DNA of 64,000 nt, taken from positions 360,937 through 424,936 of the forward strand of contig NZ_JAAAPJ010000009.1 in NCBI RefSeq assembly GCF_009909145.1, given 5' to 3'. Origin of the DNA: Corallococcus silvisoli (lineage in GTDB: Bacteria; Myxococcota; Myxococcia; Myxococcales; Myxococcaceae). This document shows, piece after piece, positions 9,218-19,200 of this stretch. The position numbers and the translations under genes were made by a program. The notes under the pieces were generated by a model. That model was not told where the DNA came from, ran no database searches, and was given only the letters and a program-made list of their open reading frames with translations. Numbering within the stretch: the stretch's first letter is position 1; every line of letters begins with the position of its first letter.

Positions 9218-10341
9218 AGGCCCTGTCCCTGGCGCTGCTCCTCCTCCCCGTCGTCGCGCTGGCCCACAAGCCGAGCGACAGCTACCTGCACCTGGACCGC
9301 GCAGGCGAGGGCTTCACCGGGCGCTGGGACGTGGCCCTGCGCGACCTGGAAGAAGTCTTGGTCCTGGACGCGGATGGCGACGGCGCCATCACCTGGGCCG
9401 AGCTGGGCGCGCGGCAGGCGGACGTCTCGGGCTACGCGCTCGCCCGGCTGAAGCTGTCCGCGGAGGGCGCCCCGTGCCCGCTGTCCCCCGCCGCCGCGCT
9501 GCGAGTGGTGCGTCACTCCGACGGAGCCTACGCCGTCATCGACTTCACCTCCGCGTGCCCGGTCGCGCCGCGCGCGCTGGACGTGGACTACTCGCTGCTC
9601 TTCGACCGCGACCCGCAGCACCGGGGCATCGTGCGGGTGGGCAGCGACGGCGCCGGCGAACCCCTGGTCCTCTCCGCCTCGCGCCACACCGCCCAGGTGT
9701 CCTTGGAAGGGCTGTCTCCCTGGAGGCGCTTCGGTCAGATGGTGCACTCCGGCATCGAACACATCTGGGCGGGCATCGATCACCTGCTCTTCCTCCTGGC
9801 GCTGCTGCTGCCGTCCGTCCTGCGGCGCGACCGTGCGACGGGGCGTTGGGTTCCAGTCGGAGACTTCGGCGCGGCGGTGAAGGACGTGGTGAAGGTGGTG
9901 TCTGCCTTTACGCTCGCGCATTCCCTGACGCTCAGCGCCGCGTCCCTGGGCTGGGTGTCGTTGCCATCACGACTGGTGGAGTCCGCCATCGCCGCCAGCG
10001 TCGTCGTCGCCGCGCTCAACAATGTCTTTCCGCTGATGGACCGCACCCGGTGGCTGGCGGCGTTCGCGCTGGGCTTGCTCCACGGCTTTGGCTTCGCGTC
10101 CGTGCTGGCGGACCTGGAGCTGCCCGCCGGTAGCCTCGCCGTCACACTGTTTGGATTCAACGTGGGCGTGGAGCTGGGGCAGCTCGCGTGCGTGGCCGTG
10201 TTCCTGCCGTTCGCATTCGTCCTGCGCGGGACACCTGTGTACCGCAGGGCATTGCTCGTGGGCGGCTCCGCGGTGATCGCCCTGGTGGCGTGCGCTTGGT
10301 TCGCGGAGCGCGCTTTCGGCGTCGCAATGTCTCTCACCTGA
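9214..10341 (+). CDS. HupE/UreJ-family membrane protein with EF-hand loop
   Basis: A 375-residue protein. A signal peptide at residues 1-17 (cut near ALAHK) leads to an extracytoplasmic domain of ~160 residues, then six or seven membrane helices. The membrane part has the HupE/UreJ_2 signatures HIWAGIDHLLFLLALLLP, FTLAHSLTL and LLHGFGFASVLADL. HupE/UreJ proteins are nickel or cobalt permeases or accessory proteins of metalloenzymes, but in this longer subfamily the substrate is unknown. Within the soluble domain, DADGDGAITWAE near residues 52-63 is a canonical 12-residue EF-hand calcium loop. The ATG at 9214 overlaps the stop of the TPR gene. It is likely co-transcribed with the DUF4331 gene after a 151-base gap. 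Confidence 0.87.
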   Translation: MKALSLALLLLPVVALAHKPSDSYLHLDRAGEGFTGRWDVALRDLEEVLVLDADGDGAITWAELGARQADVSGYALARLKLSAEGAPCPLSPAAALRVVRHSDGAYAVIDFTSACPVAPRALDVDYSLLFDRDPQHRGIVRVGSDGAGEPLVLSASRHTAQVSLEGLSPWRRFGQMVHSGIEHIWAGIDHLLFLLALLLPSVLRRDRATGRWVPVGDFGAAVKDVVKVVSAFTLAHSLTLSAASLGWVSLPSRLVESAIAASVVVAALNNVFPLMDRTRWLAAFALGLLHGFGFASVLADLELPAGSLAVTLFGFNVGVELGQLACVAVFLPFAFVLRGTPVYRRALLVGGSAVIALVACAWFAERAFGVAMSLT

Positions 10342-10492
10342 CGGCGCGCGCCGCTGGGATAACGGATTCGTCCACTCTGGGAAATCCGCTCGAACTCCAT
10401 CCCCGTAAATGCAGTGCGCGGTTGTATGTCCTGCGCCCGCACGACTCCGGGACGTCACTCCGCAGCTTCCACCAAAGCAGGAGGAGCCTCAC

Positions 10493-12013
10493 ATGAGAGC
10501 AAAGAAACTCGCGGCGGTTCTCACCATCGCGACGACGCTGGGTGCTACCGGGGCGATCGCGTCCAGCCACCGGGAAGCGCCCTTCATCACCCAGTCCCCC
10601 AAGGTCGACGGGACCGACCTCTACTTGTTCCGCAGCTACGAAGCGGGCCGCGCGGACTTCGTGACGATGATCGCCGACTACATGCCGTTCCAGGAGCGGT
10701 ATGGCGGTCCGAACTTCTTCACGATGGATCCGGAGGCGCTGTACGAGATCCACATCGACAACACCGGTGACGCACAGGAGGACCTCACCTTCCAGTTCCG
10801 CTTCACCAACACGCTGGCCAACTCCGACAAGGGCGCGGCGCTGACCATCGGCACCGGCGCGGACGCGAAGTCGGTCCCCGTGCCGCTCTTCAACGTGGGT
10901 CCCATCACCACCGCGAACCAGGCCAACCTGAACGTGAAGGAGTCCTTCACGCTCAAGGTGATCCGCGGCAACCGCCGCACCGGCACCGCCAAGAACGTGA
11001 CCAACGCGGCGGGCGGCTCGACCACCTTCCTCAAGCCCACCGACTACATCGGTACCAAGTCGTTGGGTGACCTGGCCGCGTACGAGGCCTACGTCAAGGA
11101 GCACATCTACACGGTGAACATCCCGGACTGCCCCACGCCGGGCAAGGTGTTCGTCGGCCAGCGCAAGGAGCCCTTCGCGGTCAACCTGGGGCCGATCTTC
11201 GACCTGGTGAACGCGCCCGCGGCCATCATCACCGACCCTGCCAAGCGAGACGCGGTCCCGAATCCGCTGGCGCATAACAACATCACCACCCTGGCCCTGG
11301 AAGTGCCCATCGCCTGCCTCAAGGGCACCAGCCAGGACATCATCGGCGCGTGGACCACCGCCAGCGTGCGTCAGGCGCGCGCCATCAACCCCACGCCCAC
11401 GTTCGCGAATCCCGCGCGTGAGGGCGGCGCGTGGCAGCAGGTCAGCCGCCTGGGCATGCCGCTGGTGAATGAGCTCATCATCGGCCTGCCGGACAAGGAC
11501 AAGTTCAACACCAGCCAGCCCAAGGACGACGCCCAGTTCGCGACCTATGTGACGAACCCCACGCTGCCCGCCCTGCTGGAGACCCTCTTCGGCACGAAGG
11601 CGCCCACCGTCTTCCCGCGCGCGGATCTGGTGGCGGCGTTCCTCACCGGCGTCACCGGCGTCAACGCCAACGGCTCCACGGCGGAGATGCAGCGCCTGAA
11701 CATGGCGCTGCCGGCCACCCCCAAGGCGAACCAGAACAACCTGGGCGCCGCAGGCTGCTTCCTCAACGGCAAGCTGGACACCACCCTGGCCGGCTGCGAC
11801 CCCGCGGGCTTCCCCAACGGCCGCCGCCCCGGCGACGACGTCGTGGACATCGAGCTGCGCGTGGCCATGGGCTACCTGCTGGCCAACGACACCCAGGCCC
11901 CGTCCCGCAACGTCGCGTTCACCGACGCCGTGCTCCAGGACGCGTCGCAGTTCGACGCCGTCTTCCCCTACCTGACGACCCCCAACGCGGGCGCCAACGG
12001 CAACGGGACGTGA
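10493..12013 (+). CDS. DUF4331 family secreted protein
   Basis: A 506-residue exported protein with a signal peptide (basic MRAKK, then a hydrophobic stretch ending GAIASS). The mature protein starts with SHREAPFITQSPKVDGTDLY, the hallmark of DUF4331 proteins, and the family length is normal. No catalytic motif is known for the family. Conserved Asp residues after HREAP (DGTDLYLFRS) are reminiscent of a metal or calcium site, but that is only a guess. ATG at 10493 is fixed by a strong AGGAGGAGC 7-8 bases upstream. It is followed four bases later by a small lipoprotein gene and preceded by the HupE-like gene. DUF4331, TPR and HupE genes being neighbours suggests a joint envelope role. Confidence 0.9.
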   Translation: MRAKKLAAVLTIATTLGATGAIASSHREAPFITQSPKVDGTDLYLFRSYEAGRADFVTMIADYMPFQERYGGPNFFTMDPEALYEIHIDNTGDAQEDLTFQFRFTNTLANSDKGAALTIGTGADAKSVPVPLFNVGPITTANQANLNVKESFTLKVIRGNRRTGTAKNVTNAAGGSTTFLKPTDYIGTKSLGDLAAYEAYVKEHIYTVNIPDCPTPGKVFVGQRKEPFAVNLGPIFDLVNAPAAIITDPAKRDAVPNPLAHNNITTLALEVPIACLKGTSQDIIGAWTTASVRQARAINPTPTFANPAREGGAWQQVSRLGMPLVNELIIGLPDKDKFNTSQPKDDAQFATYVTNPTLPALLETLFGTKAPTVFPRADLVAAFLTGVTGVNANGSTAEMQRLNMALPATPKANQNNLGAAGCFLNGKLDTTLAGCDPAGFPNGRRPGDDVVDIELRVAMGYLLANDTQAPSRNVAFTDAVLQDASQFDAVFPYLTTPNAGANGNGT

Positions 12014-12017
12014 TGCC

Positions 12018-12302
12018 ATGCGCCACCTGAGAGCAATGGCCTGCATCCTCGTCCTCGGCGCCGGCGTGGCCTACACCGGGTGCGGCGCCGACGACAACAA
12101 GCCAGATGGCAGCGACCTCCCGGACTCCGGCACCCCGGACGCCGGCCCGGACGCCGGCCCCACCGGCATCGAATTCACCACCTTCGTGCGGGACCTCATC
12201 GACACCCAGACCAACGACACCGCCGAGCCCGTGGCGCTCGACGACAAGACCTTCGTCGACACCGAGCCTCCGAACGCATTCCCGCCGGCCTTCTTCCAGT
12301 AG
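12018..12302 (+). CDS. Small lipoprotein, partner of the DUF4331 gene
   Basis: A 94-residue predicted lipoprotein: MRHLRAMACILVLGAG, a YTGC lipobox, then a low-complexity Asp/Pro/Gly linker (SGTPDAGPDAGP) of the kind that spaces myxobacterial lipoproteins off the membrane, and a short acidic C-terminal region (FTTFVRDLIDTQTNDTAEP). It starts only four bases after the DUF4331 stop, so it belongs to the same transcription unit, which ends with the hairpin at 12345-12391. I recognise no domain. It may be a membrane anchor or adaptor for the DUF4331 protein. Confidence 0.75.
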   Translation: MRHLRAMACILVLGAGVAYTGCGADDNKPDGSDLPDSGTPDAGPDAGPTGIEFTTFVRDLIDTQTNDTAEPVALDDKTFVDTEPPNAFPPAFFQ

Positions 12303-12344
12303 CCGAAGGCCGAAACGGGCAGCCCACCACCGGCTCCGGTGGCC

Positions 12345-12391
12345 CGCCCCGAGGTCCGGTGACAGCACCGGGCGTCGGGGCGGTTTCGTTT
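12345..12391 (+). terminator. Rho-independent terminator after the HupE/DUF4331 unit
   Basis: Nested hairpin: outer arms CGCCCCGA (12345-12352) and TCGGGGCG (12375-12382), inner arms CCGGTG and CACCGG around a short loop, followed by GTTTCGTTT. It lies 43 bases after the small lipoprotein stop and before the amidase gene. Confidence 0.7.
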
Positions 12392-12485
12392 CAGAATCGG
12401 CTCCGAGTCGGCACACAACTTCGCTGACAATCCCGGCGATAATCGCGAAAGCAACGTCTTTCCAATCTTCCTGGGATTTTTCACC

Positions 12486-13319
12486 ATGACCATCCGCGCT
12501 TCCTCCTCCCGCGTCACCTCCACCGCCACCGCGAGCGTGGCCGCCACGGCCACCGCCGTCACGGCGCCGCCGGCCGGGTTGGGGAAGGGGGATTCGGGGC
12601 CCAAGGTGAAGCAGCTCCAGCAGGGGCTGGTGAAGCTGGGATACCTGACGCAGGCGCAGATGAACTCGGGGCCGGGCACCTTCGGACCGGCGACCGAGGC
12701 GGCGGTGAAGAAGTTCCAGACCGCCCAGGGCGTGCAGGCCACGGGCTATTACGGGGACCAGACGGCGGCGGCGCTGAAGAAGGCGCTCACGAAGGTGTCC
12801 ACGCCGACGACGCCCACCCAGCCCGGGAAGTTCACCAAGCCCGCGGTCATCAGCGCGCCGTCGCCCAACAGCGACTCGCGCAACGGCGCGGACATCGACA
12901 CCATCGTCCTGCACCACACCGGCTCCAACAATGGCTCCGGCGACGTGGCCTGGCTGCGCAACCCGGACAGCCAGGTGTCCGCGCACTACGTGCTGGACCG
13001 CGACGGGAAGATCTATCAACTGGTGGGCGACACGAAGCGCGCCTGGCACGCGGGCAAGGCGGAGCTGCACGGCGTCCCCACGGACGTGAACGCGCGCTCC
13101 ATCGGCATCGAGATCGTCAACGACGGCAGCGGCAAGACGGCCTTCACCGACGCCCAGTACAAGTCGCTGACCCAGCTCGTGGGCTACCTGAAGCAGGAGT
13201 ACAAGGTTCCGGCGAACAACATTGTCGGACACAAGGACGTGGCCGTCCCCAAGGGCCGCAAGGACGACCCGGCCGCCAACTTCGACTGGAACCGGCTGCG
13301 CAAGGGCATTGGCGGCTGA
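12486..13319 (+). CDS. N-acetylmuramoyl-L-alanine amidase with peptidoglycan-binding domain
   Basis: A 277-residue protein that should cleave the N-acetylmuramoyl-L-Ala bond of peptidoglycan. Residues ~33-98 form a PG_binding_1 domain (GDSGPKVKQLQQGLVKLGYL, FGPATEAAVKKFQTAQGV). Residues ~125-275 form an Amidase_2 domain with zinc ligands in IVLHHTGS and the later GHKDVAVPKGRKDDP, and the RAWHAGKAELHG segment typical of the family. The N terminus is Ser/Thr/Ala-rich without a clear signal peptide, so export would need another route or release by lysis. It stands alone, with a terminator upstream. A phage-endolysin-like origin is possible, but no phage genes are near. Confidence 0.92.
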   Translation: MTIRASSSRVTSTATASVAATATAVTAPPAGLGKGDSGPKVKQLQQGLVKLGYLTQAQMNSGPGTFGPATEAAVKKFQTAQGVQATGYYGDQTAAALKKALTKVSTPTTPTQPGKFTKPAVISAPSPNSDSRNGADIDTIVLHHTGSNNGSGDVAWLRNPDSQVSAHYVLDRDGKIYQLVGDTKRAWHAGKAELHGVPTDVNARSIGIEIVNDGSGKTAFTDAQYKSLTQLVGYLKQEYKVPANNIVGHKDVAVPKGRKDDPAANFDWNRLRKGIGG

Positions 13320-13392
13320 GCAGCGCTCGCCGCGCCGCCTCCCCCGCGACCACGTGCACGGAACCACCGGAGCGTGCTAGAAGACCGCCCCG

Positions 13393-13707
13393 GTGCTCCG
13401 CTTCTGGCTCATCCTCTGTCTGCTGGTGCTCGCTCCGCTCGGGGGCGGGCTCGCGCATGCCCTCGGGCCAGTGGCGGCGGAGACGTGCCTGACGGGCTGT
13501 TCGGATGACGACGCCCGGGGCCAGTGCGCGCCCACCTGCGCGGACTGCGTCTGCTGCACCCACGTGCGGCCCCTGGCCGTCGCGGTGCCTCTCCCGGGGC
13601 TCGTGAGCGCTCCGCTCCGGGCCCCGCGCATCTCGCTCGAAACCCACGAGCCGTCGTCCGCTGACGCGGATGACATCCTGCACGTCCCGATAGCGCCTCT
13701 CGCGTAG
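13393..13707 (+). CDS. Small Cys-rich secreted protein upstream of czcCBA
   Basis: A 104-residue protein starting with GTG. An N-terminal hydrophobic signal (LRFWLILCLLVLAPLGGGLAHA) is followed by a dense cysteine segment: TCLTGCSDDDARGQC, then CADCVCCTH, eight Cys within about 35 residues. The remainder is Pro-rich. Cys clusters next to an RND metal pump suggest extracytoplasmic metal binding or sensing, but no named domain is recognised. It lies 105 bases before the czcC-like gene on the same strand and is probably its first gene. Strong third-position GC supports coding. Confidence 0.7.
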   Translation: MLRFWLILCLLVLAPLGGGLAHALGPVAAETCLTGCSDDDARGQCAPTCADCVCCTHVRPLAVAVPLPGLVSAPLRAPRISLETHEPSSADADDILHVPIAPLA

Positions 13708-13812
13708 GCCCGCGTCCGCAGTCCGTTCGCACGCGCCCCGCCACCGGTGTGCCCGGCTTTCCGCCCGGGCGCGCTGGCGTGCGTGGCCCGCCTTCCAAGA
13801 GGTCTTCCTTCC

Positions 13813-15042
13813 GTGCCCATCCGTTCAACGACGGCAGCCTTGGGGCTGGCCGTCGCCCTGCTCTGTCCGCGCCCTGGCGGCGCGGCTTCCTCCCGCATCA
13901 CCCTTCAGGATGCCCTCACCCTGGCGCGACAGTCCGCGCCCGCGCTCGTGGAGGCTCGGGCTCGCGTCCGCGCCGCCCAGGGGCCGGTGGCGGGCGCCGC
14001 GCCGCTGCTTCGCAACAACCCCCAGCTCGACTTCCAGACCGGGCCACGACTGCTCTCCAACGGCGATCCCGGCTGGGACGTCGCGGTGGGGCTGTCGCAG
14101 CCCTTCGAGCTGGGGGGAAAGCAGGGCCTTCGCCGGGAGGCGGCGCGCGCCGGGCTCTCGATGGAGGAGGCCCGGCTGCGCGACGCCGAACGACTCCTGC
14201 TGGGAGACGTGGCCGGCGCCTACCTGCGCATGCTGCACGCCCGTGAGCGGCTGAAGCTGGTGAGCGCCGCCGCGGACGCGGCGTCCCGCACCGTCCAGGC
14301 CACGGAGCGACGCTTCGACGCCGGAGACGTGCCGGTGGTGGACGTCAACGTCGCGAAGGTGGCCTGGGCCCGGGCGCGCGCGGAGGCCCAGGTGGCCCAG
14401 GGTGAGCTCAACGCCCTGCTGGCGGAGCTGGGGGGACGGATGGGCTTCGTCCCCGGGGCGACGCGCGAGTTCGATGACGACCTGCGGGCCCTGGCCCTGG
14501 CCCCTCCGCGGGTGTCCCAGGCTCGACTGGAGGACCGCGCGGACCTCGCGGCCCTGGCGCAGGAGCAGGTCCAGGCGAAGGCCACCGCGACGCTGGGCAG
14601 GCGCCTGGTGCTGCCCGACGTCTCCGTGGGCGTGCGCTACCAGAAGGAGGCGGATGAGACGGTGGTGCTGGGGACGCTCAGCGTGCCCCTGCCCGTCTTC
14701 TCACGCGGCCAGGAGGCGCGCATCACGGGCGACGCGGACCTGAGCCGAGCCGAGAATGAACTCAAGGCCGCGCGCGTCCTCGCGGAGGCCCAGCAGCGCG
14801 CCGCGAGCGAACGCCACGGCGCGAGCCAGGATGCATTGAAGGCGCTGGAGGAGATCCTCCCGCTCCTGGACGACAACGCGTCCCTGGCCCAGCGCTCCTA
14901 CGACGCCGGCGAGATGGACCTCGCCGCGTTCCTCCTCATCCGCCGCGACACCCTGGAGGCGCGGGCCGCGTGGCTCGACGGCCTCCTGCGCGCGGCCCTC
15001 TCCCGAGTGCAGCTCGAAGTGGAAACCGGAGTCCTGCCATGA
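13813..15042 (+). CDS. czcC: TolC-family outer membrane factor of a metal RND pump (CzcC-like)
   Basis: About 409 residues from GTG at 13813: signal peptide (TTAALGLAVALLCPRPGGAAS), then two OEP repeats rich in coiled coil. The first begins ITLQDALTLARQSAPALVEARARV, with LSQPFELGGKQGLRREAARAG, the usual CzcC-like signature. The second contains VGVRYQKEADETVVLGTLSVPLPVF. It forms the outer-membrane exit duct for the CzcBA pump. An in-frame ATG-type start at 13747 would add 22 Pro/Arg-rich residues before the signal and is less likely. Its stop overlaps the czcB start by four bases. Confidence 0.88.
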   Translation: MPIRSTTAALGLAVALLCPRPGGAASSRITLQDALTLARQSAPALVEARARVRAAQGPVAGAAPLLRNNPQLDFQTGPRLLSNGDPGWDVAVGLSQPFELGGKQGLRREAARAGLSMEEARLRDAERLLLGDVAGAYLRMLHARERLKLVSAAADAASRTVQATERRFDAGDVPVVDVNVAKVAWARARAEAQVAQGELNALLAELGGRMGFVPGATREFDDDLRALALAPPRVSQARLEDRADLAALAQEQVQAKATATLGRRLVLPDVSVGVRYQKEADETVVLGTLSVPLPVFSRGQEARITGDADLSRAENELKAARVLAEAQQRAASERHGASQDALKALEEILPLLDDNASLAQRSYDAGEMDLAAFLLIRRDTLEARAAWLDGLLRAALSRVQLEVETGVLP

Positions 15043-16229
15043 AGCCCACCTTGCTGCTGCTCGCCACCCTGCTGAGCCTCACCGCCTGCAAGTCCTCCCA
15101 GGCGGAACACGCCGACGCGCGCGAGGACGGCCACGACAAGGCGGCCCCGGAGAAACCCCATGACGAATCCGGAGACGCGGTCCACGTGCACGTCTCCCAG
15201 GAAATGCTGCGGGACCTGCGCGTCACCACCGCGAAGGTGGAGGCCCGTCCCGGAGGGGAGAGCGTCACCGCGCTGGGGGAGCTGACCTTCAGCGAGGACG
15301 CCTACGCGGAGGTGTCCTCGCCGGTCTCCGCGCGCGTGGCCGCGGTCGCCGTCACCACCGGACAGGCGGTGAAGCAGGGCCAGCGGCTGGCGGAGCTCCA
15401 GAGTCCGGAGCTGGGGCGCGCCCGCGCGGATCTCCAGGCCACCCAGGCTCGCGCCACCGCAGCGCGACAGGCCGCGGAACGCAAGCGCACCCTGGCCGAG
15501 GAGCGCATCGTCGCGCGCAAGGACGTGCAGGCCGCGGACGCGGAGGCCGCCGCGGCGGAAGCGGAGGTCGCCGCCGCGAAGGCCGCCCTGGTGTCGCTGG
15601 GCGGCGGGAGCGCCGGAGGCGACGGCACGTCGGGCTTCGTGCTCAAGGCGCCCATCGACGGCACCGTCGTGGAGCGCGCGGCGCGGCTCGGGCAGATGGC
15701 GGATCCCTCGCAGCCGCTCTTCCGCATCGGAGACCTGTCGTCGCTGTGGCTCATCGTCCACGCCTTTGAACGGGACGCGGTGCGGCTGAAGCCGGGCACC
15801 GAGGCGCGCGTCACCTTCGCCGCGTACCCGGGCCAGGAGTTCGCGGCGAAGGTGGGCCACGTGGGGCAGCGAGTGGATCCCCGCAGCCGCACCATCCCCG
15901 TCCGGCTGGAGCTGGACAACGGCAAGGGGCTCCTGCGGCCGGGCATGTCCGCGACCGCGTCCGTGCCGCTGGGCGAGCCGGGCGCCACGCTCACCGCCGT
16001 GCCCGCGGCCGCGCTCCAGCGGATGGAGAACGGCTGGGTGGCCTTCCTGCCCACGCCGGAGGTGGGCGTCTTCGAACAGCGTGAGGTGGGCCGGGGCCGC
16101 AGCCTGGGAACACAGGTGGAGGTGCTGTCGGGGCTCGCCGTCGGCGAGCAGGTGGTCGTGGAGGGAGCGTTCCTGCTCAAGGCCGAGGTGGAGAAGTCCA
16201 AGGGCGGAGGTGATGAACATGGCCACTGA
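15039..16229 (+). CDS. czcB: RND efflux periplasmic adaptor (CzcB-like lipoprotein)
   Basis: A 396-residue membrane fusion protein. The signal ends in lipobox LTAC, followed by a His/Asp/Glu-rich stretch (HADAREDGHDKAAPEKPHDE, VHVHV) that could bind metal. The biotinyl-lipoyl hybrid halves lie around residues 95-130 (VAAVAVTTGQAVKQGQRLAEL) and 205-225 (APIDGTVVERAARLGQMADP), separated by an alpha hairpin. Beta-barrel and membrane-proximal domains follow (PVRLELDNGKGLLRPGMSA). It links the CzcA pump to the outer-membrane duct. ATG at 15039 overlaps the czcC stop, and the gene itself overlaps czcA by 11 bases. Confidence 0.92.
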   Translation: MKPTLLLLATLLSLTACKSSQAEHADAREDGHDKAAPEKPHDESGDAVHVHVSQEMLRDLRVTTAKVEARPGGESVTALGELTFSEDAYAEVSSPVSARVAAVAVTTGQAVKQGQRLAELQSPELGRARADLQATQARATAARQAAERKRTLAEERIVARKDVQAADAEAAAAEAEVAAAKAALVSLGGGSAGGDGTSGFVLKAPIDGTVVERAARLGQMADPSQPLFRIGDLSSLWLIVHAFERDAVRLKPGTEARVTFAAYPGQEFAAKVGHVGQRVDPRSRTIPVRLELDNGKGLLRPGMSATASVPLGEPGATLTAVPAAALQRMENGWVAFLPTPEVGVFEQREVGRGRSLGTQVEVLSGLAVGEQVVVEGAFLLKAEVEKSKGGGDEHGH

Positions 16230-19200
16230 ACCTCGCGCGACGCTCCCAGGGCGCATCCTGAGCGCCTCCTTCGCCCGGCCGGGACTCACCGTCCTCCTGG
16301 TCCTGGCGCTGGCGGCCTTCGGACTGGTGGCCCTCAAGAACCTGCGACAGGACGTGTTCCCGGACCTGTCCGCGCCCATCTTCAACGTCATCGTGCAGAA
16401 CCCGGCCATGGGCGCCGAGGAGCTGGAGACGGCGGTGGCCATCCCCATGGAGGTGACGCTGGCGGGCCTGCCGCAGGTGCGCCGCATCCGCTCCACCTCG
16501 CAGCTGGGCGTGACCCAGGTGACGGTGGAGTTCGAACCGGACGCGGACTACTTCCGCAGCCGCCAGTACGTGGTGGAGCGCGTGGCGCAGGCGCAGGCGG
16601 AGCTGCCGCCCGGCACCGACGCGCCGCTCGTCTCCAGCCTCACGGGCCGGCTCAACGAAGTCTTCGAGTTCACGCTGGAGGCGGAGCCCGGCAGCGCGGA
16701 CCTGATGGCGCTGCGCGACCTGGCGGAGTTCGACATCAAGAACCGGCTGCTCGCGGTGCCCGGCGTCGCGGGCGTGGAGCGGCTGGGCGGCTACCTGCGC
16801 CAGTTCCAGGTGCTGCTGGATCCGGATCAGCTGGTGGCGCGCGGCATCACCCTGGACGAGGTGCAGCACGGCCTGGAGGGCGCGAGCCTCAACGCGTCCG
16901 GAGGCTTCGTGGTGCAGGGGGCCATGGAGTGGACGGTGCGCGCGGTGGGCCGGGCGGAGACGGTGGAGGACCTGAACAACACCGTGGTCGCGCTGCGGGA
17001 CGGCACGCCCGTGCTGCTGGGGGACGTGGCGGACGTGCGCGAGGCCCCCGCGCTGCGGCGGGGCCTGGCGCACCGGCTGAAGGGCGAGGTGGTGAGCTGC
17101 CGCGTGAGCAAGCAATTCGGCGCGGACACGGTGCGGGTGGCCGCGGGCGTGCGCGCGGCCATCGACGAGCTGCGCCGCTCGCTGCCGCCGGGGGTGGAGC
17201 TGCGCGTCGTCTACGATCAGTCGGAGCTCGTGGGCTCCGCGCTGGGAGGCGTGGGCCGCGCCATCCTGCTGGGCGCGTTCCTGGTGGTGGGCGTGCTCTT
17301 CCTGATGCTGGGGGACTGGCGCGCGGCGCTCATCGTCACGCTCACCCTGCCCCTGTCGCTGGCGCTGGCGGGGTTGCTGTTGAAGGCGGCGGGCGTCGGG
17401 TTGAACACGATGACGCTGGGAGGGCTGGCCATCGCGGTGGGCCTGCTGGTGGACGCGGCCATCATCGTCGTGGAGAACGTCATCCACGACCTGCGCGAGG
17501 GCCGGGGGCGCCGCTCGGTGCGCGACGAGGCGCTGGCCGCGGCGATGGAGGTGGGCAGGCCCATCGCCTTCGCCACGCTCATCGTGGTGGCGGTCTTCAT
17601 CCCGCTGTTCGCGATGACGGGCATCGAGGGCCGCATGTATCAGCCGCTCGCCGCGGCGGTGGTGGCGTGTCTGGCCGCGTCGCTCGCCCTGGCGCTCACG
17701 CTGGTGCCGGTGGTGTCGGGGCTCCTGCTGCGCGCCCCCCGCGAGGATGCCCCCGAGGACGTGTGGCTCATCCGCAAGGTGAAGGCCGCCTACGCGCCGC
17801 TGCTGGAGAAGTGCATGCGCCACGCGGGGCTGGTGCGCGTGGTGGCGCTGGCCATCACCGTGCCCGCGCTGGGGCTGGCCTTCATGGTGGGCAGCGACTT
17901 CATGCCCCGCCTGGACGAGGGCGCGTTCCTCATCCAGACGGTGCTGCCGCCGGAGGCGTCCCTGGACGAGGTGGACCGGCTCAACCACCGCGTGGAGGAC
18001 GTGCTGCGCGAGTTCCCGGAGGTGGACGACGTGGTGCGCCGCACCGGCCGCGCCGAGCGCACCGAGGACCCGATGCCCCACACGCTCTCCGACGTGCTGG
18101 TGGTCCTCAAGAAGGACGCGCCCGGGGACCGCGAGGCGCTGGAGAAGCGGATGCGCGAAGCGGTGGAGAAGGTGCCCGGCGTGTCGGCGCTCTTCACCAC
18201 GCCGCTGGGCATGCGCATCGACGAGGGCCTGGGGGGCAGCCCCGCCGACCTGTCCGTGCGCATCTTCGGGCCGGACCTGGAGACGCTGGCACACCTCGCG
18301 GAGCAGGCGCGCGCCGTGATGGCCAAGGTGGACGGCGTGGAGGACCTGCGGGTGGAGAAGTTGAGCGGCCTCCCCCAGCTGCGCATCGCGGTGAACCGCG
18401 CCGCGGTGGCCAGGGTGGGCCTGACGCCCGGGGACGTCATCCGGGCCATCCGCGTGGGGCTCGTGGGCGAGGAGGCCGCGCAGATCTGGCGGGGCCAGCG
18501 CCGCTACGACCTGGTGCTGCGCCTGGCGGACCATCGCCGGGGCGACGTGAACGCCCTGCGCAACCTGCTGGTGGACGGCCACGACGGCACGCGCATCCCG
18601 TTGAGCCAGCTGGCCACGATTGAAGAGACCTCCGGCGCGGGGAGCGTGCGGCGCGAGGCGGGCAGCCGGCGCATCGCGGTGGAGGCCGGGGTGTCCGGGC
18701 GCGACCTGGGCAGCACGGCGGCGGAGGTGCGCGAGTCCCTGGCCCAGGGGCTGAAGCTGCCCACGGGCTACTTCGTGGACGTGGGCGGCAAGGTGGAGAG
18801 CCAGGAGCGCGCGGCGCAGTCGCTGACGGCGGCCATCGCCGTGGCGCTGCTGGCGGTGTTCATCCTGCTGTACCTCGCGCTGGGTTCGGTGGCGGAGGCG
18901 CTGGTCATCCTGGCCACGCTGCCAGACGCGTTCGTGGGCGGCATCCTCGCGCTGCTGCTCGCGGGCGAGACCTGGAACGTCTCCAGCCTGGTGGGCCTCA
19001 TCGGCCTGTTCGGCATCGCGGTGCAGAACGGCCTGGTGCTCGTCGCGCAGACCAAGGACCTGATGGCCCGGGGCAAGCCCTTCGCGGAGGCCGTGCGTGA
19101 GGCGAGCCTCGGACGGGTGCGTCCCAAGCTGATGACGGCGGGCACGGCCATCCTCGGCCTCCTGCCGCTGCTGGTGCTGCCGCTTCACGGGACGGAGATT

